Shown in pieces: positions 1 through 5,770 of a stretch of DNA of 5,787 nucleotides (positions are counted from its first letter, which is position 1; every line of letters begins with the position of its first letter). This stretch comes from Candidatus Roizmanbacteria bacterium (GTDB lineage Bacteria > Patescibacteriota > Microgenomatia > UBA1406 > GWC2-37-13): contig JAPLYQ010000014.1 in assembly GCA_026395475.1 (NCBI GenBank), positions 1 to 5,787 on the forward strand, written 5' to 3'. The translations under genes were made by a program, and so were the position numbers. The notes beneath the pieces were generated by a model. It was not told where the DNA came from. It worked only from the letters and a program-made list of their open reading frames with translations, and did not search any database.

Positions 1-1
1 T

Positions 2-1078
2 GCTCTTTCCTCAATGATCAGTGAAGGCGGCATAGCAGGAGTTGAGTTTGTTGCAGTCAATACTGATGCACAAGCACTTTTACATAGTAAAGCAGCTGTC
101 AAAGTACAAATTGGTGAAAATGTAACGCGAGGATTGGGAAGTGGTGGCGATCCAGAAATAGGGAAAAAAGCTGCAGAAGAATCGCGTGAACGATTAAAGG
201 AAGAAATAGCCGGGTGTGACATGGTTTTTATCACTTGTGGAGAAGGTGGCGGAACAGGAACGGGTGCAGCGCCAATTGTTGCAGAAATTGCTAAAGAATC
301 AGGAGCATTAACAATAGCCGTGGTAACAAAGCCATTTGATTTTGAAGGGTCCAGACGACGATTCTCAGCTGATGAAGGAATTCAAAGACTAAAAGAAAAA
401 GTAGACACTCTTATCGTTGTTCCGAACCAAAAAATCTTACAAGTAGTAGATAGAAAAACACCAGTTCTTGAAGCATTTCGAAAGATTGATTCTGTTCTCC
501 ACCAAGGAGTACGAGGCATTGCGGAACTTATCACAGTTCCAGGACTTATCAATGTAGACTTTGCTGATGTAAGAACTATTATGTCAAATGCAGGCACAGC
601 GCTTATGGGTGTTGGTACTGGTTCAGGAGACAAACGTGCAATTGCAGCAATAAAAATGGCCATTTCATCCCCACTTCTTGACACCTCAATTGAAGGCGCA
701 AAGGGAGTTCTCTTTAATGTTATGGGTGGACCGGACTTAACCATGGCAGAGATTGATGAAGCAGCTTCTATCATCACAAAAAGTGTTGATCCAGATGCAG
801 ACATCATTTTCGGGGCAGTTATTGATGAACAGATGGTTGATCAAATTAAAGTAACATTAGTTGCAACTAAATTTGATGAACATAAATTGAAATTGTTTAA
901 TTTTAAAAAATCAACAGAACTTCTTGAAGATTCTGAACCATCATACGCAAAAGCGGTGGAAGATAGATCTTCAAAAGAAGAGGTGCGTTCATCTCAACAA
1001 GTCGACCTTTCCACATCTGACGATATTTTGGAAGAAGATAATGAGTTTGACATCCCTGCGTTCTTAAGAAAGAAGTAA
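2..1078 (+). CDS. ftsZ: Cell division GTPase FtsZ, 5'-truncated by window edge
   Basis: FtsZ is the tubulin-like GTPase that polymerises at mid-cell into the Z ring and recruits the division machinery. The frame is open from base 2 (codons Ala-Leu-Ser-Ser-Met), so the ATG at 14 is an internal Met and not the start. By comparison with E. coli FtsZ about 24 N-terminal residues, including the first glycine-rich nucleotide loop, lie off the window. Counting the codon at base 2 as residue 1, the visible motifs are NTDAQAL (about 20-30), the tubulin signature GGGTGTG (82-88, bases 245-265), VVTKPFDFEG, and the T7 loop NVDFADVR (184-191), whose two Asp residues complete the GTPase site of the neighbouring subunit. 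A short charged, poorly conserved linker leads to the C-terminal peptide DIPAFLRKK, the usual docking site for FtsA-type membrane anchors. The domain looks intact and functional. The signature is preceded by CGE where E. coli has AGM, a form I associate with CPR FtsZ. ileS begins 38 bp downstream, probably from its own promoter. Confidence 0.97.
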   Translation, partial: ALSSMISEGGIAGVEFVAVNTDAQALLHSKAAVKVQIGENVTRGLGSGGDPEIGKKAAEESRERLKEEIAGCDMVFITCGEGGGTGTGAAPIVAEIAKESGALTIAVVTKPFDFEGSRRRFSADEGIQRLKEKVDTLIVVPNQKILQVVDRKTPVLEAFRKIDSVLHQGVRGIAELITVPGLINVDFADVRTIMSNAGTALMGVGTGSGDKRAIAAIKMAISSPLLDTSIEGAKGVLFNVMGGPDLTMAEIDEAASIITKSVDPDADIIFGAVIDEQMVDQIKVTLVATKFDEHKLKLFNFKKSTELLEDSEPSYAKAVEDRSSKEEVRSSQQVDLSTSDDILEEDNEFDIPAFLRKK

Positions 1079-1100
1079 AGGGGATGTGAGGAAGAAATAG

Positions 1101-1109
1101 TGCTATAAT
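1101..1109 (+). promoter_or_regulatory. Extended -10 promoter of ileS (predicted leaderless)
   Basis: TGCTATAAT is a perfect extended -10 box (TGn plus TATAAT) ending 7 bp before the ileS ATG at 1117. No convincing -35 lies 16-18 bp upstream, which is acceptable for the extended -10 class. Transcription should begin at or within a base or two of the ATG, leaving no room for a ribosome binding site. The purine run GAGGAAG at 1088-1094 is 22 nt from the ATG and upstream of the -10 box, so it would not be in this transcript. The start site is inferred from spacing only. Confidence 0.6.
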
Positions 1110-1116
1110 ATTCTTC

Positions 1117-4053
1117 ATGTTTAAACCAGTTTCTTCCACTCAACAATTTCCAGAAATGGAAAGAGCTCTCCTTGATAAATGGTATTCAACTGGCATTATT
1201 GATGGCTACTTAACAAAGAATGATAGTGCAACAAAGACATTTTCATTTTTAGATGGACCAATAACAGCAAACAATCCAATGGGAGTTCATCATGCCTGGG
1301 GCAGAACATATAAAGATCTGTGGCAAAAATTTCACAATCTTTTGGGAGATAAACAACGCTTTCAAAGTGGATTTGATTGTCAAGGGTTATGGGTTGAAGT
1401 TGAGGTTGAGAAAGAATTAAAACTTCATTCAAAAAAAGACATTGAGAACTTAGTCCCTGGAGACAAAAAAGCTTCGATTGCCAAATTTGTTGACCTTTGT
1501 AAAGAAAGAGTCTATAAATTTTCTGGCATTCAAAAAGATCAATCAAAACGACTTGGATATTTCATGGACTGGGATCATTCATACTTCACCATGGCTGACG
1601 CAAATAACTACATGATATGGCGTTTTTTGAGTACCTGCCATATAAATGGATGGGTATACAAAGGACATGAATCTGTTCCATGGTGTCCTCGTTGTGAAAC
1701 CGCAATTTCTCAACATGAAATGCTGACAGAAGATTATAAAGAAGTTGTTCACGAGTCAGTATTTATTGAATTCCCAATCGTGGGGAAAAAAGATGAATAT
1801 CTTCTTGTTTGGACCACAACTCCATGGACCATTCCTGCAAATATTGCCGTAGCAGTTGATGAAAAAATTGAATATACGCTTGTCAAAGGATCAACTGGAA
1901 AACTCTTTTGGGTTGCAAAAGATCTTGTTGAGGCAGTCTTCAAAAAAGAATATCAGTCAATTGAAAAAACCGTTCTTGGAAAAGAATTGGTTGGGATGAC
2001 ATATGATGGTCCATTTGACCATTTGCCAGCAGTAGAAGAAGTAAAAAAAAGTAATAAAAAGTTTCATACCGTGGTGCCAACTGATGCAATGATCATGCCT
2101 ATCTCTACAACAGAGGGGACAGGACTTGTTCATACAGCAGTGAGTGCGGGAACTGAAGACTTTATGTTAGGTCGCAAACTAGGACTTCCAATGATTCCTG
2201 TTATTGCAGATGACGCAAGTTATTTGCCAGGGTTTGGAGATTTTAGCGGAAAGAATGCTAAAAAACATCCAGAATTGATTATCGATTTCTTAAAGACATA
2301 TCAAGATGGTGAGTTCTTGTTCTCAACTCTCCGCTACAAACACCGATATCCCGCATGTTGGAGATGTAAAGCAGAGCTGGTATGGAAAGTAGCTGATGAA
2401 TGGTATATTGCAATGGATAAGCCTGGAACTGACGGGAGAACTCTTCGATCTCGCATGGTAAATGTCGCAAAACAAATAAACTGGATTCCAGGATTTGGTA
2501 TGGAACGAGAACTTGATTGGCTGAAAAACATGCATGACTGGTTGATCAGTAAGAAAAATAGATATTGGGGTCTTGCCCTTCCAATCTATGAATGTAAAGA
2601 ATGTAAATCATTTGAAGTTATTGGGTCCAAAGAAGAACTTGAAAAACGAGCAGTAAAAGGCTGGAAAGAATTTGATGGACATTCACCACACAAACCATTT
2701 ATTGATGAAGTGAAAATTGCATGTCCACATTGTAAGAAGGAAACTGAACGTATTGAAGATGTAGGTAATCCTTGGCTTGATGCAGGTATCGTGGCATATT
2801 CCACAATTAGTGACAACAACACCGATCCTTTGTATTTGAAAAATAAGAAAGAATGGGAGAAATGGTTTCCAGCAAACTTTATAACGGAGTCATTCCCTGG
2901 ACAGTTTAAAAACTGGTTTTATGCTCTCATAGCAATGTCAACTGTCATGGAAGATAAGCCTCCATTTAAAACAGTGCTTGGATACGCAACATGTACCGGA
3001 GAAGATGGACGACCTATGCATAAAAGTTGGGGGAATGCAGTTGAGTTTAACGAAGGAGCAGAAAAAATTGGAGTGGATGTGATGAGATGGATGTTTGCGA
3101 GACAAAATCCTGCAGACAATATGCTTTTTGGATACAAAAAGGCAGATGAAGTAAGAAGACAGTTCTATTTAATGGTATGGAATGTCTACAAATTTTTTGT
3201 AGATTATGCAGGTATGGAACATATTGAGTTGCAAGGTGCTCCATCACTTTCACTTTCCAAACCAAACATCCTTGATGAATGGATCATGGCGCGACTGAGT
3301 AATTTTGTTGCTGAATCAAAAAAATCATATCTTGAATTTAATGTTCAAACAGTCGCATTGGGAGGCGAAGCGTTTATGAGTGATGTTTCCACATGGTTTA
3401 TTCGTAGAAGTCGAGATCGTGTATGGGTAAATTCTGATAATAAAAAAGACAAGCAATCTTTTTACGAAACATTACATGCAGTGCTTACTGTTTTTGCAGT
3501 TACCGTTTCACCAATCATGCCATTTATTTCTGATGAGATATATACAAATCTCACCGGAGAAAAATCAGTACATTTGGCAAACTGGATAGATCTTGCTGCA
3601 CCAAAAAATACAAGCATCATTCAAGACATGGCAGTTGTTCGATCATGTGCCGAGGCAGGTCATCGTGTTCGAAAAGAAAATAAATTAAAGGTACGACAGC
3701 CACTAAGCTTAGTAACAATAAATCTTGCAAAAGATACTATTTTTGAAGCGACAGATGCACTTCTTGATATTCTGAAGTCTGAACTTAACGTAAAAAAAGT
3801 GTCACTTTCAAAAGGAAAGACAGAACAACATGAGGTTGTATTTGACACAGTTCTTACCGAAGAGCTTGTACGAGAAGGGAAGATGAGAGACCTCGTCAGA
3901 AGTATCCAAGAACAACGCAAAATAAAACAAGTGACTCCAGATCAAAAAATCAAACTCACAATTCCAGAAGAATTTATGCAATGGAAAGAATATATCGCTA
4001 AGCGAGTTTTGGCTGGGGAAATTGTGGCGGGGGAAGAAATGAAAGTTGAATAA
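1117..4053 (+). CDS. ileS: Isoleucyl-tRNA synthetase with GXHH-type active site
   Basis: This 978-aa cytoplasmic class I synthetase charges tRNA-Ile with isoleucine using ATP and edits mischarged valine. The N-terminus (FKPVSSTQQFPEMERALL) fits the usual IleRS start, supporting the ATG at 1117. The HIGH motif reads GVHH (residues 56-59) and KMSKS reads PMHKS (633-637, followed by WGN). The CP1 editing domain spans about 205-405, with its Thr-rich strand WTTTPWTIPAN (232-242) and the block HTAVSAGTED, where His339 and Asp348 match E. coli editing residues His333 and Asp342. Two zinc ribbons are visible: Cys190/193 with Cys414/417, split by CP1, and Cys493/496 with Cys536/539. NPWLDAGIVAYS (551-562) belongs to the catalytic core, and the helical anticodon-binding domain follows from about 718. 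There is no C-terminal zinc finger of the E. coli type, so it fits the eukaryote-like IleRS2 group rather than IleRS1. ValRS and LeuRS are less likely given the overall motif pattern. It is probably the only IleRS of the cell, but the rest of the genome is not visible. Confidence 0.95.
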   Translation: MFKPVSSTQQFPEMERALLDKWYSTGIIDGYLTKNDSATKTFSFLDGPITANNPMGVHHAWGRTYKDLWQKFHNLLGDKQRFQSGFDCQGLWVEVEVEKELKLHSKKDIENLVPGDKKASIAKFVDLCKERVYKFSGIQKDQSKRLGYFMDWDHSYFTMADANNYMIWRFLSTCHINGWVYKGHESVPWCPRCETAISQHEMLTEDYKEVVHESVFIEFPIVGKKDEYLLVWTTTPWTIPANIAVAVDEKIEYTLVKGSTGKLFWVAKDLVEAVFKKEYQSIEKTVLGKELVGMTYDGPFDHLPAVEEVKKSNKKFHTVVPTDAMIMPISTTEGTGLVHTAVSAGTEDFMLGRKLGLPMIPVIADDASYLPGFGDFSGKNAKKHPELIIDFLKTYQDGEFLFSTLRYKHRYPACWRCKAELVWKVADEWYIAMDKPGTDGRTLRSRMVNVAKQINWIPGFGMERELDWLKNMHDWLISKKNRYWGLALPIYECKECKSFEVIGSKEELEKRAVKGWKEFDGHSPHKPFIDEVKIACPHCKKETERIEDVGNPWLDAGIVAYSTISDNNTDPLYLKNKKEWEKWFPANFITESFPGQFKNWFYALIAMSTVMEDKPPFKTVLGYATCTGEDGRPMHKSWGNAVEFNEGAEKIGVDVMRWMFARQNPADNMLFGYKKADEVRRQFYLMVWNVYKFFVDYAGMEHIELQGAPSLSLSKPNILDEWIMARLSNFVAESKKSYLEFNVQTVALGGEAFMSDVSTWFIRRSRDRVWVNSDNKKDKQSFYETLHAVLTVFAVTVSPIMPFISDEIYTNLTGEKSVHLANWIDLAAPKNTSIIQDMAVVRSCAEAGHRVRKENKLKVRQPLSLVTINLAKDTIFEATDALLDILKSELNVKKVSLSKGKTEQHEVVFDTVLTEELVREGKMRDLVRSIQEQRKIKQVTPDQKIKLTIPEEFMQWKEYIAKRVLAGEIVAGEEMKVE

Positions 4054-4071
4054 AACAACTAGGACTGTTTC

Positions 4072-4163
4072 GTATTTTCTGTCTTTGTTGAAGTTGACGA
4101 ACTCGCACATGGAAAATTCGAGTGCTCAAACAGGGCGTCAACATTCATAAAGCCAGAAAATAC
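4072..4163. repeat. 28-bp imperfect inverted repeat forming a long hairpin
   Basis: Arm 4072-4099 pairs with 4136-4163 in strict register, without bulges: 23 Watson-Crick pairs, 2 G-U pairs and 3 mismatches by hand count. The outer 10 bp (GTATTTTCTG / CAGAAAATAC) and inner 7 bp (GTTGACG / CGTCAAC) are perfect. The 36-nt apical region (4100-4135) holds a second 5-bp stem, ACTCG (4101-4105) with CGAGT (4119-4123). Weak extra pairing may continue outwards to about 4061 and 4174. The element lies entirely between ileS and rodA and encodes no convincing protein. It could be a palindromic repeat or MITE-like element, a structured RNA, or a large terminator hairpin; the sequence alone does not decide. 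Confidence 0.88.
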
Positions 4164-4176
4164 TTCACGTTTTTTT
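4072..4176 (+). terminator. Possible factor-independent terminator after ileS
   Basis: The hairpin 4072-4163 is followed, after six bases, by a run of seven T (4170-4176). It sits just past the ileS stop, where a terminator would be useful before rodA. Against this reading, the outer stem is AT-rich, the hairpin is far longer than a usual terminator, and the T tract does not abut the stem. Termination may be one role of the element, or incidental. Confidence 0.35.
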
Positions 4177-4208
4177 GATTTGAGTTTACATTTTTGTTTT
4201 GAATATCT

Positions 4209-5123
4209 ATGACGTCACTTCTTATTCCCTCTTTTTTTCTTTGGGTATTTTCGTTGTTCAACCAGTTTGGTATTAAACCTCGCTTTGGCATGTCACAGTT
4301 GGGATACATAGTTGCTGGTGTTGTTGCATTTTTTATTATAAAACGTATTGGAAGGCGATTTTTTATTGCAAACATTAAAACAATCTTCTGGTCATTTTTT
4401 GCGCTTCTCATTATTAGAAGAACTCGGTATGAGATGACACCGTTTTTCTATATTTCAGTTATTTTTATTGCACTCTTACCGGCATTTATTGTCCTTCGAC
4501 AACCAGACCTGGGGAATGCCTCAGTATTTGTAGGTGTTTTAATATTTATGCTATTAGTTTCTGATATTCCAAAACGATATCTTGTAGTGTCTGGAGTTAT
4601 TCTCTTTGTTCTTCTTCCATTTAGCTGGTTCTTTCTTCATGACTATCAGCAAGCTCGCATCTTAAGTTTTATTCAGCCTCATTCGGATACACAGGGAGAT
4701 GCATACAACATGATTCAAGCAATAATTACGGTAGGTTCAGGACAATTCTTTGGTAAGGGGCTGGGGCTGGGGACGCAATCTCGTCTTTTTTTCCTTCCTG
4801 AAAATAACACTGACTTTGCATTTTCCTCTCTTGTCGAGCAATTTGGGTTTTTAGGAGGGTTTTTTGTTCTCGCCTTTGAATTTATTCTCATTTCCATGTT
4901 GTTTATTCGTGCCTACAAATTTATTGGGGGAAATGACTCAGATACACGATATAAATACCTTTTTAGCATGGGGCTTGCCTTTTTGCTCTGTATTCAGACT
5001 GGTGTAAATATCGGTATGAATTTGGGACTTCTTCCTATAGCTGGTATCGCATTGCCGTTTATTTCCTATGGAGGATCGTTCTTTGTGGCTCTGTGTATAG
5101 GGTTTGCACTGCTGAAGTCCTAA
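4209..5123 (+). CDS. rodA: RodA-type SEDS peptidoglycan glycosyltransferase, short form
   Basis: This integral membrane protein of the FtsW/RodA/SpoVE (SEDS) family polymerises lipid II into glycan strands, normally with a class B PBP. RodA rather than FtsW is favoured by HDYQQAR (144-150), GTQSRL (189-194) and LPENNTDFAFS (196-206). Asp202 matches the catalytic Asp of the large extracellular loop (HTDF in E. coli RodA). QPDLG (98-102) and the C-terminal GLLPIAGIALPFISYGGS (273-290) are also conserved. Hydrophobic segments lie at about 3-20, 29-45, 53-70, 77-97, 103-118, 125-143, 206-235, 250-272 and 280-302, nine rather than the usual ten. At 304 aa it is well below the typical 360-400; the third transmembrane region and the G..RW / QPSE loop seem to be missing. 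The start follows an in-frame TGA at 4200-4202, so ATG 4209 is the earliest ATG. No Shine-Dalgarno is visible, and I found no convincing promoter (TTTACA at 4185-4190 has only a poor -10 partner). Confidence 0.88.
   Translation: MTSLLIPSFFLWVFSLFNQFGIKPRFGMSQLGYIVAGVVAFFIIKRIGRRFFIANIKTIFWSFFALLIIRRTRYEMTPFFYISVIFIALLPAFIVLRQPDLGNASVFVGVLIFMLLVSDIPKRYLVVSGVILFVLLPFSWFFLHDYQQARILSFIQPHSDTQGDAYNMIQAIITVGSGQFFGKGLGLGTQSRLFFLPENNTDFAFSSLVEQFGFLGGFFVLAFEFILISMLFIRAYKFIGGNDSDTRYKYLFSMGLAFLLCIQTGVNIGMNLGLLPIAGIALPFISYGGSFFVALCIGFALLKS
4752..4772 (+). repeat. G-rich tract with GGGGCT repeats inside rodA
   Basis: Three GGGG runs separated by CT (4757-4760, 4763-4766, 4769-4772) are preceded by GG at 4752-4753. 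The tract encodes Gly-Leu-Gly-Leu-Gly just before the conserved GTQS motif. Five consecutive G-ending codons (GGG, CTG, GGG, CTG, GGG) stand out in an AT-rich gene. A two-layer G-quadruplex on the coding strand or mRNA is possible but untested. Confidence 0.6.
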
Positions 5124-5130
5124 AACCCAT

Positions 5131-5159
5131 TTGAAAATTAGGGAGGAGTAGGTTATACT
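5131..5159 (+). promoter_or_regulatory. Sigma70-like promoter of rplU-rpmA
   Basis: TTGAAA (5131-5136) and TATACT (5154-5159) are separated by exactly 17 bp, a near-consensus vegetative promoter. It starts 7 bp after the rodA stop and ends 8 bp before the rplU ATG at 5168. The predicted start site is at about 5166-5168, giving a leaderless rplU message. The Shine-Dalgarno-like GGGAGGAG at 5141-5148 falls between the -35 and -10 boxes, so it would not be transcribed from this promoter, and it is also 19 nt from the ATG. Confidence 0.75.
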
Positions 5160-5167
5160 TACTACTT

Positions 5168-5479
5168 ATGAGTAAAATCGCGGTCATTAAAACAGGTGGA
5201 AAGCAGTATATTGCAAAAGAAAACGACATCTTAATCGTTGATTTATTGAAAGCAGAAAAAGACGCAGATTTTGAATTTGAAGCAGTAGCTTCATTTGATC
5301 CAGAAGGCGACGTTGAAGTCGGTATGCCTCTTATCGCAAGCAAAGTCAAAGCAAAAGTTGTTGAACATGTATTAGGAGACAAAGTTCGTATCTCAAAATT
5401 CAAGGCAAAAAGCAGATACAGAAAGACAACCGGATTTAGACCAAAGTATACTAAAGTTCAAATTGTCAGCATTTCATAA
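5168..5479 (+). CDS. rplU: 50S ribosomal protein L21
   Basis: L21 is a small beta-rich protein of the large subunit that binds 23S rRNA. The 103-aa length is normal. The N-terminus AVIKTGGKQY (5-14) and the C-terminal basic block (72-98: KVRISKFKAK, SRYRKTTGFRPKYTKVQI) carry the family signature, and VVEHVLGDKV (64-73) links them. The ATG at 5168 is chosen because the family starts within a few residues of AVIKTGGKQY and because it follows a promoter by 8 bp. rpmA lies 6 bp downstream, the classic L21-L27 pair, so the two are almost certainly cotranscribed. No Shine-Dalgarno lies at usable distance. Nothing in the protein looks damaged. Confidence 0.97.
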   Translation: MSKIAVIKTGGKQYIAKENDILIVDLLKAEKDADFEFEAVASFDPEGDVEVGMPLIASKVKAKVVEHVLGDKVRISKFKAKSRYRKTTGFRPKYTKVQIVSIS

Positions 5480-5485
5480 CATCAT

Positions 5486-5731
5486 ATGGCACATACAAAA
5501 GCTCAAAGAGCTGTAAAAGGAAATCGAGACTCACATGCACGCAGACTAGGCGTTAAGAAGTATGGAGGAGAAGTAGTAGTAGCAGGCAACATCATAATGA
5601 CACAAAAAGGCACTCGCTTTTTTGCAGGTGAAGGAACAATGCTTACCAACGACTTCACTATCATGGCTTTAAAAGCTGGAAAAGTTGAGTTCGTCAAGAA
5701 CCTTGGTAAGACCTACATCTGTGTCGTCTAA
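5486..5731 (+). CDS. rpmA: 50S ribosomal protein L27, variant N-terminal tail
   Basis: L27 sits near the peptidyl transferase centre of the large subunit, and its flexible N-terminus reaches towards the tRNA acceptor ends. This 81-aa form keeps the core pattern GNRDSHARRLGVKKYGG (12-28), GTRFFAG (42-48) and the following beta strands. Aligned without gaps to E. coli MAHKKAGGST, the tail reads MAHTKAQRAV, so the Gly-Gly pair is replaced by Gln-Arg. The RQRGT signature reads TQKGT (39-43). Met1 is followed directly by the mature-type tail, so there is no sign of the N-terminal extension cleaved in Firmicutes. It starts 6 bp after the rplU stop with no Shine-Dalgarno in between; translation may depend on coupling or on an unstructured AU-rich start region. 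Both changes may be normal for its lineage. Confidence 0.95.
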   Translation: MAHTKAQRAVKGNRDSHARRLGVKKYGGEVVVAGNIIMTQKGTRFFAGEGTMLTNDFTIMALKAGKVEFVKNLGKTYICVV

Positions 5732-5740
5732 GATTACTTC

Positions 5741-5770
5741 TTGTTTATAAAACACAATGACCAGTATAAT
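5741..5770 (+). promoter_or_regulatory. Possible promoter for a gene beyond the right edge
   Basis: A perfect TATAAT (5765-5770) is preceded at 18 bp by TTGTTT (5741-5746), a weak -35. The -10 box lies inside a 6-bp inverted repeat, AATGAC (5756-5761) and GTCATT (5774-5779), which could be an operator or chance. Only 17 bp remain downstream, so the target gene is not visible. Nothing else is seen in the 56 bp after rpmA, and no clear terminator. Confidence 0.4.

Noticed and set aside
14..16. ATG at 14 as the ftsZ start
   Set aside because: The frame stays open to base 2 and upstream residues align with FtsZ; starting here would lose the first nucleotide-binding loop.
382..807. 141-aa minus-strand reading frame
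   Set aside because: It is antisense to the conserved FtsZ core and is a compositional shadow of that gene.
1088..1094. GAGGAAG as the ribosome binding site of ileS
   Set aside because: It is 22 nt from the ATG and upstream of the extended -10 box.
4059..4148. 29-aa minus-strand reading frame starting ATG (MNVDALFEHSNF...) within the hairpin region
   Set aside because: It lies almost wholly in the hairpin, is very short and has no promoter or ribosome binding site; openness on both strands follows from a short palindrome.
4063..4212. 49-codon plus-strand open frame across the hairpin, ending at a TGA that overlaps the rodA ATG
   Set aside because: It has no ATG or GTG start, and its residues match no family I recognise. 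I considered it as a frameshifted RodA N-terminus, but only the last part is even vaguely similar and the hairpin explains the sequence better.
4185..4213. TTTACA-17 bp-TATGAC as a rodA promoter
   Set aside because: The -10 box is poor and overlaps the ATG, so transcription would begin inside the gene.
4145..4411. 88-aa minus-strand reading frame opposite the rodA start
   Set aside because: It is antisense to a recognisable RodA membrane region; low-complexity polar residues mirror hydrophobic codons on the other strand.
5141..5148. GGGAGGAG as the ribosome binding site of rplU
   Set aside because: It lies 19 nt from the ATG and between well-placed -35 and -10 boxes, so it would not be in the transcript from that promoter.
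2..5731. Alternative genetic code (TGA read as Gly)
   Set aside because: None of the five genes contains an in-frame TGA and all end in TAA, so there is no evidence for recoding here.
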